Positions 8,965 to 20,041 of a stretch of 64,000 bases of DNA are shown one piece after another. The stretch covers positions 14,965,501 through 15,029,500 of the forward strand of contig NC_092568.1 in NCBI RefSeq assembly GCF_037975245.1, read 5' to 3'. The notes beneath the pieces were generated by a model, which ran no database searches, was not told the origin of the DNA, and saw nothing but the letters and a program-made list of their open reading frames with translations. Source of the stretch: Apostichopus japonicus (taxonomy: Eukaryota > Echinodermata > Holothuroidea > Aspidochirotida > Stichopodidae). A program made the position numbers and the translations under genes. Positions within the stretch are counted from its first letter, which is position 1. Every line of letters starts with the position of its first letter.

Positions 8965-10880
8965 AACAATAGCCTCATTTGCATAACAAAGACAGTGTCC
9001 TGGACTATCGTTATTACCACTGACATCATACTGGTTCCCGCGGCCTATGTGGCTTATGTATCAAACAGAAACAAATATTTAATAGTAAATCTGTTGTTAA
9101 ATTAGTTCTGCTTGACTGCTTTCAGTTCATGTGGGCAACACCACGGTGCAAAACTTTGAAATAAAGCGATTACAACTTACTCCTAGTTAAAGTTTTGTTT
9201 AAGACCATATCCTATATCGGTGCCACAAATAATGAAATATGAAACTACATTTGACTGTGTATCACAGAATGGTAGATTATTAGTATACACATTAAAGTGT
9301 GTATCGTATCATAATATCTCACATTCGTTTACTTACATGTTATTGAATTTGATGTTCAGCTGTAGAAGTGCTTGAATGAGTGAAGAACAGGATCATGAAA
9401 TAACCAAATAATGATTCAAAGTTAAAGGTGGTTAACACATGTTGGCGATCAGGTTAAGTGAAACGTGTTGAGTTTAGTTTGTGATATTGAAACATCTCGA
9501 TACTAAATTGATGGTCTACATTAATTGGTTTTGATATGTGATTTACACCTTCAAAGAAGAATTCTGTTGAGCAGCTGGATACAACACATGTGTAGCTGCA
9601 GGAGCATCTTTCTTTGCTAACTCTAATATTCATGATGTTAAGTCACAGTTCATTATCCAATCATTAATTATAAAACTTGTACACGGGAAGTGCATGGCCG
9701 CTTCATAAACTGTCTACAGATTATCTCAGGCGGAAATTTCTAAGATTAGTTTATTAAATATGATATGCACATCAACAAAGAATTTTGAAAATCAAACGAA
9801 AGACGTACATGCTATGTAGTTAAAAGTTGCATCGAATGCATGATGGAATAGTTTCATCAGTTAAATTTAGTAACTGATCTCTTGTTTCTTCTTATACCGG
9901 TATGCGGTACTCAGATTAAGGAATGGTTATATCTCAGTCTCATTTTCCTTTTATACTGAATTTCTTGAAAACATTCAGCTCAAATTTTTTGTTAATTAAA
10001 TGTTCTCAATATATCTCGTGTAATTTTCATTCAGAAATAGACATTATGTGGTATGTTATGCTCAGAAACAATATTGCAACTTCCAAATTATTCTTTCCTT
10101 ACACACGGCGTTTAACTGTATAAACAATGTTGATTACTTCAATATAGAAGAGATAACATAATACAAAAGTTATATCGTCAGTCTGTGATCAATGGTCGTA
10201 TTTACATGATTACAACCTAGATACGCAGTTAGGATTATTTTGCTTACATTGATCTTTGTGTCGGGAATATCATCAAAGAAAGTATATGGCTATCATATCG
10301 TTTACATTTGCATATGGTATTATGAAGGATCATACTTAATAGTTGTACAATAAATAATTGAACTCAATTGAAAAGCATCCTTTGTACTGTATCGTGTTAG
10401 AGAGAATACCAATATTCCCTATACTTATCAACTGGCTGTGATGAATGTACTTAAATTTGATATCCCTCCGCCGAAATAATCCAAATAACGACTTTCACAA
10501 TGTGGCATGTTGACAAATGTATGTGTGTTTATTGATTGGTACAAAGTAAATGAACTGCATACTCGAGGAACATCGGGCGATCGCTGAATCAAATTTAGCC
10601 TTTTTACGATTAACAGAGAACAACATCGTAGAGCAAACGTTGGCCATGGTGTTAATGATAGGTGATCCCATGCCCAAGTACCCTAATGGATGCAGAAGCT
10701 TCGAATAGTGTGAGCGGCGAACATTGTTATTAGGAAAACGATAAATTACGGTGAATAGATATTATAGATAGTGAAACTGAAGGAGCAGATTGAATAACGC
10801 TCGCTCATCGGGGTCCGGTGTAACAGTACAAAATGTCGCATATATCCCCATGCTCAGTACATACTGTCTTAGTCCCTCTA
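8965..10880. other. Non-coding AT-rich DNA, nothing recognised
   Basis: No exon with splice signals and no protein motif was seen on either strand. Open frames are short and uninformative. Confidence 0.5.
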
Positions 10881-10889
10881 GAATAATTA

Positions 10890-11060
10890 ATATATTTTTA
10901 TATTAAGTCTTTCCGGACCTATTTTACAAGGCTTGTTGGTAGATACTGTCGCCACGGACAGTATATGCTATGGTTACACGAAGGGTGGACATTATCTGAC
11001 GGTCGTTTATTTTGTTATAAATTGTGTCTGCCCGAACACAATGTCCGCTAGCAGATACAT
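10890..11060. repeat. Hairpin-rich repeat with TCCG/CGGA motifs
   Basis: Contains ATACTGTC...GACAGTAT inverted arms near 10939-10968 and several TCCG or CGGA words. It resembles, at a distance, the strongly palindromic block at 51413-51600, so both may be copies of one foldback family. Confidence 0.4.
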
Positions 11061-11234
11061 TAAAGTAGTAAACAAATAATCAGTAATGGACTCTGGCAGT
11101 ATCCGTATTATTAGCAATTTTTCGCATTCGGCTTCTGTATATTTAACAGTGAGTCAATTCACAACTAAAAATGGAAAAGTTCGCAGAAATCGTCTGACAA
11201 ATAGCTTATATCCACCCGATACTCATAGCTAGTA

Positions 11235-11332
11235 CAGTAACTACTGTTCATGTTCGGCCACCGTGCATCAGTAACTACTGTGCTGTGTTCGCAACACGGT
11301 AACATGTGTTACAGGTGGCACAGTAGTTACTG
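11235..11332. repeat. Long perfect inverted repeat (hairpin)
   Basis: Arms CAGTAACTACTGTGC (11269-11283) and GCACAGTAGTTACTG (11318-11332) are perfect 15 bp complements around a 34 bp loop. The loop itself holds two smaller stems, GTGTT...AACAC and GTAAC...GTTAC. A further arm-like copy lies at 11235. This is probably part of a foldback element. Confidence 0.85.
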
Positions 11333-12657
11333 CAAAGCTGTTACACGTTCCATTGTAAGACAAAGAACTGCGCGACTGGACAAGGAGTCTAGGAATGCCT
11401 ATGATACAAACCTAAAGGAGGTACTGTACCGCTTGATTCCAGTTCACACCTCTGTTAAAAATTCGTCAATTCGTCATGCCGAGAACGAAGAAAGGACATG
11501 TTAGGGTATATCCATAGGCCTGCTTAAGTTATAGCATAAAGCTTATAATGACTAGTACAAATACTCCTTCATTTTTGGAACCGCGTATTAATGAACACGC
11601 ACTAGCCTAAATGGTTCGAGTTTTTAACGCCTAAACAAAGGAACAGTAACGCTACTGACGGTCCAATGCATATATAGGCCTGGGTAAGGCCTAGCTTAAT
11701 TTTGGCCCACAGGATTATTACTAGTAATAAGTCTAGGCCTACTTACACTCTCTGTGCACAGTGATACACTCCATTACTTTCTCTTAGCATGCTATATATC
11801 ATGGGGCCAAAACAGACAACTTTATTGGCTAATCAGATGGAAAAGTGTCTGAAAGTGACCACTTGCAGATCTAATTCTTCACACGAATGTTTCCGTATTC
11901 ACCTTGCTTGGCATACTGCCTGGTTTAGTGCTACAAAATTGAGCCAAATTAAACATTTTTTGAATTTAACTTCTATGGTTATCATTTTAGAGAGGAAAAT
12001 GTGGTGCTAGAGATCTCCATGGTGAAGTTAGCCAAATAGCTATGTGTGAGAGATGATGTAGATGCAGCGTAGATGGGGTAATGAGGTTACAACAACGTTG
12101 AGCAGATCGCACAAACTGTGAAATGGGGTGTAACACAGTAGAGGTGATGCACAGCACTACTGCAGGGCTATTATGTTAATTGTACTTGAAAATTCATGTT
12201 CATATAGTTTGGTACTAGTGTGACAGTGCCTTTTGGCAATTGGGTTTGATGCTTGCTGTGTAACAAGGTTAAGTTTACTTTTGCTTCTTAAACCTTTCAC
12301 TTTGGCTATAGCTATGCTGGCGGACTAGGCCTTGTGCATAGGACAGAACTGTGTTTAGACCTATGTCTAATCAGTTTTGATTTGGTATAGGTCCTTCAAA
12401 ATTTTAGATCTAAACTATCAAATGCAGTTGTGATAAAATGTTCAAGTTTGTTTGTAAAATTTGCATACATGGGTAGCTTTAGTAATGCATTTAAATGTTG
12501 AAGTAATAACATGTTACCTTTATATGGGCACAACCACTATTGAATTAAAAGAAATGTAGGAAAGATATGATAAGAGAGTGGTTTCCTTCCTGTTTATGGT
12601 CATGTAGTTAGACAAGTTGAAAGTCAGGAGAAGACGCATTTGATATTGATGCTACTA
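11333..12657. other. Non-coding stretch, nothing recognised
   Basis: Short open frames near 11250-11504 and 11789-12010 have no splice context or recognisable motif. No gene is called. Confidence 0.45.
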
Positions 12658-13049
12658 CTTGTATACAGTGGCGGAGCATCCATACAGTCGGGGGGGGGGG
12701 GGGGGCGAATGCCCCCCTGACAGACTCAAATGGACTGCTGGCGCCCTTTTCAGCTTCTTACCACTTTTTACTTATTCGCGATTATTGACTTTTTAGCGCT
12801 CTCATCTACCTATTGACATTTGTCACATTTTGATGGCGATGATACCTATTTATTCTTTGTTTATCTGCTAATTAGCAAGGCCTGGAAAGGGTAATTTCCG
12901 GTGATCTAGGGAGTATCCATACTCAAAAAGGTTCTGTTCGCTCCGCGCCAACCTGTGGTGGCGCTCCGCTTAGATAGTGTTGAAAGCGCCTCTACAGACC
13001 ATTCTCGACCCCCCTGATCAATACCCCTAGCTCCGCAACTGCTTGTATA
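12658..13049. mobile_element. hAT-type MITE with 8 bp target duplication
   Basis: The element proper is 12666-13041 (376 bp). Its ends are CAGTGGCGGAGC and, at the other end, the complement of CAGTTGCGGAGC, so the terminal inverted repeats match at 11 of 12 positions. It is flanked by perfect direct copies of CTTGTATA at 12658-12665 and 13042-13049. An 8 bp duplication with CAGTGGCGG-like ends is the hAT signature. It holds a G16-like tract and no coding sequence, so it is non-autonomous. Confidence 0.88.
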
Positions 13050-13134
13050 TTGGGTATCAGCTCATCAGTAATCAATGCAATCCATTAGATACTCTGTTAA
13101 AATAAATTTAAGACACATTTTGTTCATTTCATGC

Positions 13135-13444
13135 AGATAAACATTCTTCCTGTTGATGACTGTTGTCGGGTTCAAGATTGCCGCCAGTATGGAAAACTAA
13201 CAAAACGGATTGATCGTCATCTGAAGTCTGCTCACAGTTTGAATAGATCCCAGCATAATGCCCTGCCAGAATGCTCACCTGCTGTGTATTTCAAAGAGGC
13301 CAAAAAGAAAAAATGAATGAAGTATCGGCATCCTGAAATTTGTAAAGTCGAGGGATGTAAGAAGAATGGCCAACATTTTGCCTCTCTTACAAAACACTTG
13401 AAAAGTGTTCACAAAATGACCAGAAAAAAGTATGAGGAGCACCG
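13135..13444 (+). CDS. Exon with two C2H2-like zinc-finger units
   Basis: Acceptor TTTCATGCAG before 13135 and donor GTTAGT after 13444. Finger-like units lie at about 13162-13239 and 13339-13413, each followed by a basic segment (LNRSQH, MTRKKYEEH). The exon ends in phase 2. Confidence 0.55.
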
Positions 13445-16400
13445 GTTAGTAACTTTTAGTAAATTTGTAGCAACAAATGATGAGCAACATCAAATGCATT
13501 CTTTTTTTTTTAGCGGAATTCAAGTAACTCTAACTTAACCCTTCTGATTTTTTTCCTTCTTGAACGTTACTCTTACTTTAACTTTTCTTGATAAATTTCA
13601 TTTACTTTTCCACGATATGACTTACAACCTAAGTAATAAAGGTGTGAGCATATGTTTCAATAATTTAATAGCATCTAGCAATTGTGCTTAAACATTTCTG
13701 TTTCTTGGTGAAAACTACTTCTGAAAGCCTGCACAGTGCCTTTTTTTACATAATATGCAATAGAAAATTCTCCAGTTTTGTCGTGAAATGTTGCCCTAGT
13801 TTCCACATGGGTCTTTCCTTAATAGCCTGGCTGAGAGTTAAGAATGTGTATGTATAGTCTCATGAATGGATGTACAGTTTTGGCCCAGTTGTTGTGGGTT
13901 AGGGTTAACAGTAATGTCTACACCCAAACATGTACTGCCTGTATTTGTTAAACAGTTATGTCTGTGACGTAGTTACTACATATGGCAACCTATGGCAATT
14001 ATCTTTTAGCAATTGTAGAGTCACTTTTCAGACATTTAGTATGTCACCTTTAAAGTCAAGTTTCCTAGTATGTGACCTGCTTGGCATAAATATTTTTGGG
14101 TGTAAAAGGGTAAAAAATATTTATGCCAACTGTTGACAAAGTAAATCAGTCCCCATATGAAGAACAGCGTTTAGTGATATTGTATGAGTGGATTCCACGC
14201 CTAGCCAATTTGTAATACAATTTCTTCTTTTTTTTGGAACAGATGGTCCGTGGCAGAGAAGAAGAAAACCGAAAAACAAAAAGTGGACTTCTACCTTTTT
14301 TCACTTAACTCCGAAGGTAACAGTGCTCATTCAAACATATGCGTGGCTACGACAGATTTTGATAAATAGTTATCATTGCTTATGAATAATATTATTCAAT
14401 GACTTTGCAGAGCTGGGCCTATAAGTTTACTGGTGAATGAGTAAAAGCCTTAAACATTTCTCAGTATTTCATCATAGCATATCCTCAAAGATCACTACAG
14501 TTATAAGCTACCACAACATGAAATGACTGGACAAAGGTGTTTTACAGCTATCATCAGCTAATAGTTAAGAAGTTTCAATTTCAGTAGTCAGTTGCAAACC
14601 CATAGAAAGATACACTTTGTTAGTTTATGATGCTCTCCAAACATGAGCAAAACATTGGCGGGCCTCATGATTAGTTGAATTGTTAATTCCTGTCTTGTTT
14701 TGTTTTGATGATAATCATAACCTTGCAGTCAAGCAGGCGGATGAGTGTGTATGTGTGAGACACCTTGCTTGTAAACAGGATATCTCAAGAAGGGAAGCTT
14801 GGACCAATATCATATTTGGTGTGTAAAAGTACCTCATGAAGTAAAAGAAGCCTATTATTTTGGTAGAGGTAAAAGGTCATTTGGGGTCACCAGAGGTCAA
14901 TTTGTGGTAACATTATAAACATATCTTACGTCGGGAAGCTTGGACAAACCGCAGTCATCTCTTTAGTTTTTGTGCTTTTGCTCATTTATTTCAAAATATC
15001 AGCTATTGGTGATCGACAGAAGAAACATTCATCACTCACATTAAAGTAATTAGCTTTTATTGGTTTCTTAAATTTTCCAATTATTCTTTGCAAGTGCAAT
15101 GTCGGTCATCCACTCGCTCAGATCTTGCAAGCAAGGTTATTTTATAACCTACCGTATCTCCCACCGACTAGCCTATTAGATAACATGTGCCCTTCGCCTT
15201 ATAAGAATATGAGAAGGCTGTTTTCAATTGAAAATTAGCTTAAAGGCATCTGTAGATAAGTATCAGAAGTCTCTACGAAATCTGAAGTAACTTAAGTATG
15301 TCGGTAAATTTCAGAATTGCAATGTACGTCGCTGCATACATGCCTAAGCACAAAGGTAGGTAGAGTTGGCATATACAATGTTGCTATTGGAATGGACAAT
15401 ATCATTATGAATCATTGTTATAATATGTCTTTGCTTCCGTTGTTGAAGTTTTTCATCATATTATGCAAATTGCAAAACTTCAGGTGATGATGTATTAACG
15501 TTGGGGAACTGACCAGGCACAGTTTACGAAAATTAGCTGTCCCCTAGTTTGAGGCCAACAGACGCAAAATCTTTGAGACCCAGGGTTTACCTTGCCATGC
15601 GTCTGCTTATTAATGTATGACTTGTACGTGTACCACATTGAGTAAAAGAAGCCTGTTGTCTTTGACAGAGATCAATCTGTATGCTGAATACAAGAAAAGT
15701 TTCCATCTCGGCCATCAGCGGCCATTGTGAATATTGTTTGTTATATCTCAATGACTGTTGCTGTACTTAGATTGAAGTATGTTCTTCATCCTTGCTATAC
15801 CTTACAGCCTAGTGTGTCACATTAATATACAATTTTTCATCTAGCATAATTAAAACCAAAGTGTAGATTTGCTGTCTGGCTTATGTTTAACATTCTAGCC
15901 TTATTCTTGTAACCTTCGACGACTGATAAGCGACATGTTATCTGTGGTAAAAGATTGGTATGTTGAGACTGAAACTTTTGAATTAATACAGTGGATTTGC
16001 ATTAATGCTGATCGTTTGTAAACGAGTCTGTTCCTAATTGATATTTTGGTCTTTAATTTGCTAATCTGACAGGGGGATGTCCAGCAACTCGTGATGAAAG
16101 GTGCTCAGTTAAACCCAAGTTACCATCAAGTGGTAAGATAGCTGTGTTGAATTTTTCTTAGTATGTATAAGATATCCAATTTTAATTCCCCATAAATCAC
16201 AAAAGACCCTCCCAGACCCAAACATATTAATGTTGCACATGTATGACAGGATTTTGTTTACAAAGGTGACAATTCAAGACAATATTTTAGTAAAGTATTT
16301 AAGACAAATGTACATGGTTCTAAGGGGATAAAGTTATATCTAAAAGCCCAATGTTCAAAGTCAAACAGGCTAGTTGGCCTACCAAGGTAGTCAGAGTGTA

Positions 16401-17294
16401 ATGCAAGGTCAACCGTCTTATAATGCGGATAAACTTAAAATGTATTCTTTGTATTTAATGGATATACATATATCTATGTCAGGATGATGCATATGATCAC
16501 CTTTGAGTAGTGGATGAGAGTGCTGGTCATTTGATTTCTCTGGGTTTCAAATAATACAAGCATATCTCAACTTCTGAATAACTTTTAAACTTAAGTAATT
16601 GAGATTTTCATTGAAGTAATGGGAACAGAATTCAATATTTGTAGGATATCAGACAGACTGGACAACTTTTCTTAAGTGAATTTTATGTTTCAGGTGATAT
16701 CTTTCCTTGTTTACTCTTGCTGAAGTACTGAATGGTTCTAGAAAGCTGGTCCTACCTTTCTAATTTTTAAGTCATAGCAGTGAGGGTTTGAGTGATCACA
16801 CGTATTGCCCCTACATGTAATTTACATGTAGCAGCTCTACTGATTAGAGAATAATTACCAAACTTTTAATATTAAGTTCATTCGTAAGTCCCATTGAGAG
16901 TTTTTAAGGTACCAGTAGTTACCAATCCCAATAGGTAAATCCATGCTTTAAAATGATTTCATGTTCATTTCATTACTCCGCATGTGCAGAAGAAGACACA
17001 TATCCAAGATACATGTACTACCAGGTATACACGGAATCACGTCAAATTATGATTATATCTGATAATGTAAGAGTATTCAATTTGCCAGAAGATGAGCCGC
17101 ACTGCATCACATACCACATAAAGAAGTTAATTGTGTCTGGTTCCCACGAAGACTGGTTCAGAGAATCCATGAATGAAGGGTCTGGTACCATCATCCGTGG
17201 AAAGGAACCCCAAATACTTCAGTATGGCTGTGGACTCTGTTCTTACCAACATAGCGTTGACCTCATTGCAAAACCAAAATTATTTCCAAGTTGA
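13135..17294 (+). CDS. Host gene, 3' part: zinc-finger-like exon plus three downstream exons
   Basis: Four exon-like blocks lie in order with good splice signals and matching phases: 13135-13444, 14243-14316, 16073-16132 and 16990-17294, the last ending at a stop. The first carries two C-x4-C...H-x4-H units (CRVQDCRQYGKLTKR and CKVEGCKKNGQHFAS, each followed by HLK(S)xH), like short C2H2 fingers. The rest is charged and has no family known to me. Upstream exons are not found. As read, the first exon contains one in-frame TGA at 13314 between the two fingers, so this is either a decaying gene or the two fingers lie in different exons. Confidence 0.5.
14243..14316 (+). CDS. Candidate exon, Lys-rich
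   Basis: A polypyrimidine tract and ACAG precede it and GTAACA follows. In the phase set by the previous exon it reads WSVAEKKKTEKQKVDFYLFS and so on, fully open. Confidence 0.5.
14745..14940. repeat. Dispersed repeat with TGTAAACAGGATATCTCA core
   Basis: The block CTTGTAAACAGGATATCTCA at about 14769 recurs inverted at about 20933-20952. It is followed by an AAAGGTCATTTGGGGTCA stretch typical of a dispersed family also seen near 54.4 and 58.6 kb. Confidence 0.55.
16073..16132 (+). CDS. Candidate short exon
   Basis: Acceptor CTGACAG, donor GTAAGA. In phase it reads GGCPATRDERCSVKPKLPSS, with two Cys residues. Too short to assign. Confidence 0.45.
16990..17294 (+). CDS. Candidate terminal exon
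   Basis: Acceptor ATGTGCAG. It is open for about 100 residues in the expected phase (EEDTYPRYMYYQVYTE near the start, IRGKEPQILQYGCGLCSY near the end) and ends at a TGA. No family was recognised. It is longer and more protein-like than background frames nearby. Confidence 0.5.
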
Positions 17295-18840
17295 ATCTTT
17301 CACTAATGTCACTGGGAGTAGCACATCTGGTTAACTCGCTTACAGTATAATGTTGGTGATCAGTAACAGTTATTTACATCTTTTCATATTACTTCATATG
17401 ACCATTTTTACCAATGTCTCTTATTATAGTATGTAATGAACATGATGTGTTCTTGTACAGGAATCCATGAAAAGTTTAAGTGCTAGTACAGCGGTCAAGA
17501 AAAATTTATGTATACTTACAGCAGCACTAAGAGAGATTTCTCGGTGGTGTACTATGTGGCATATCAATAGTAAATAAGTCCAAGCTGCTTGCTGCAATGT
17601 CATTGCAATTTTTCCCTCCAAGTTGCTCAAATATATGGCTTTCTGTTGTATGTTACGTCTTTTCCTGCCCAAACCTAACATTTTGCAAGAAATTGGTTAA
17701 CAGTGGTATGTGAAGTAGTCTCATAATGTTTCTTAATTCTTCGTTTTATTCCTACACACAAGCTGAGAGAATCATGAGATGTTGTTTGTGTAGTGACTAC
17801 ATTTTAACACAATATCACTAGATGCAAAGATGCTTGCCCTTCAAATTTTGTTCCTAGGTTAATGTTACATATCAGATAATTCCAATTGTTTTAGACTGAA
17901 TCAAGAGGGTCAGCAGTGGTGAAAAATATGAGAACCATCTAATGCAGTATTATATTACATTTGTCACTTTTTAATGAAGCATTATGAGTGAAAGCAAGCA
18001 ATTTTGTGTACAAGAAAAATCTTTTGAATGAAAAGGTTTATGCATGGCCTTGAAAACAAGGCATGTATGGTTGTGTTGAAAACAAAGCAGACAATATGAT
18101 ACAAACTACAAGGCAGACATTACTAAACAAAACAAAGTTGAAACAATGGTTGTTTCTCTGCAGTTAGTCTCATAAAGTAATAATCAAATTTTGGAAAGAG
18201 ATGTTTCAAACGTTTCTTAAACTATGAATGCTCAGAATGATGCAGAGATCCGGAGGGAGGGCGTTCTACACTTTTGACCACACTTAGCAAATGTTCTATC
18301 ACCATGGGTTGTAGTTTTATGTTTAGAAAAAATGGACAAGTATCCAAAACTTCATATCTGCAGGCTAAATCTGTACATCAACTAATACCATATTAAACTG
18401 GTATTTTGACTATAACACTGTTGAAATGGGCATTGTTAGGGTGTTATAATGTGTCCTAGTATATAAATAATTATGAGGGCTTTCCTGCGGAGCGATGCGT
18501 GGTTGAAAAGAGAAAGCAAACATGATGAGTTGTGTGCATTTAGTACATCTATTGAGGTGTCTATCTCACTCAAGACCTGGCAATCGAATGCCCTCCAAAC
18601 TACTGACAATTGCAGCTGCTACTGCAACTAATAAACATACACATAACAGAAATAACACTGACATACACAGCAGCTGTCTAAAATACTTCAAACATGCAAT
18701 ATGCTACCCATGCCCTTAGAAAATGTTCTCATTTTTTCATGCATCTTTTCACAAACACAAATATTTTATTCATATTTCCTCATAATACATTTGAGAAACC
18801 CCAACCACACATGTAAATGTATTAAATATATATTAAAACA
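17295..18840. other. Intergenic DNA, nothing recognised
   Basis: AT-rich with scattered short frames and no splice-bounded coding block or RNA gene. Confidence 0.45.
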
Positions 18841-18841
18841 G

Positions 18842-19732
18842 CTCAATCGTAAAGTGAAATCTAATCTTCCTGTCAGAGTACAAAATAAGAATGTTGATCG
18901 TGATTCAATTTTTGACCGTATGCAGGATAGGCAGGACACACATAAGTTCTATCATGATAAAACAGCAAAACCTTTGAGTCCGTTAGTTCCCGGACAAAGT
19001 TTATATGTACAAGACTAAAGTTCAGGCAAATGGACCCCAGGTACATTACTAAAGCAAAGACATGAACCACGATCGTATGAAATTCAAACCGACTCGGGCG
19101 GAAAACTGAGGAGGAATAGGAAACATTTAAAGGAAGGGGAAAAGGTTCTACCCCAGTCAGAGATTATAAACCATAACTCTGACCCCAGTTCAGAAATAGA
19201 AAATATTCTGGCACCAGAACCAGAAGGTCCAGACCCACAAGAAGATGTTTTTATTACTAGGTCTGGTCAGAGAGTAAAGAAAAGATTGATGTTGGAATTA
19301 TAATTTTTACAAGCTGTGTAGTATTGTTTGCGAAATACTACCAGACTTACACAAAGCCCTTGTAATTATTAAGAATGTTTAATTGAATTGTAGCCTATCT
19401 AAGACTCCCAACTTATTAAAGAAAGGGGGATGTAATGTTATTGAATATGCATTCATATGTACGTGTGCAAACGATGCACTACATTGTATAATCTGCACCT
19501 GTATGTTAATGAGCTGTGTATTTGCATATTGATATATAAGTTAAGCATGCCGTCTGCTCGTCCTTGTTCACCCTGTCTCTCCATCTGTCAACAAGTAACC
19601 TTGGACATGTCGTCCTATATATCTGTCCTGTACAGCATGATGTAACGCAATAAATTATAACATGTTATTTGTTAATACTCTATGTCGACTGTGTTCTACT
19701 TGATTGCTTAAAAGAACTCATATACCTAAACA
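18842..19732 (+). mobile_element. 3' end of an old Ty3/gypsy element
   Basis: The plus strand reads the C-terminal tail of a gypsy-type integrase region (HKFYHDKTAKPLSPLVPGQS, then blocks such as RSYEIQTDSGGKLRRNRKHL), then a purine-rich tract (AAAGAAAGGGGGA, 19418-19430) and an LTR beginning TGTAATGTTATTG. Only the 3' portion of the element is recognisable. It is a broken fossil and a different family from the element at 25791-34230. It lies just downstream of, and on the opposite strand to, the chromodomain exon. Confidence 0.75.
19431..19732 (+). repeat. LTR of the old Ty3/gypsy copy
   Basis: Starts with TG right after a polypurine tract. It carries a TATA-like TATATAAG near 19531 and AATAAA near 19649. 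The 3' limit is approximate (a CA near 19732). No partner LTR was found in the window. Confidence 0.6.
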
Positions 19733-19883
19733 AGGAAACATGACAACGTCATGCCGTAGCCTGGCATTTACTCTACTAAAACATCTTAATTACACTCAAC
19801 ATACAACCAAACACTTGCCAAGCTACTACTTAAACAATTATGCTATTCTAAATAAAAAATTAAGGAGATATAAGTGGAAATCC

Positions 19884-20041
19884 TTAAATGCCTTTATACA
19901 GATCCAGGGCTTCCTTTGAGATGCTCCCTGCATCTACGCATTGATTATATTTGGAAGAGTACCCGTGCCACTTGACCAGATACTGAGTTTCTCCCTTCTT
20001 CTGCCTCTTCTTAAGGACTTTCTCCACCGGGAAGAAATCAG
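19884..20041 (-). CDS. Exon 11: chromodomain and stop
   Basis: Acceptor TTTGTTTCAG. Encodes DFFPVEKVLKKRQKKGETQY, then LVKWHGYSSKYNQCVDAGSI and a short tail to a TAA. The core YLVKWHGYS is typical of chromodomains. The position where many have Trp after N-x is Cys here. The domain may be of transposon-integrase origin, since similar C-terminal chromodomains occur in such enzymes. Confidence 0.82.
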
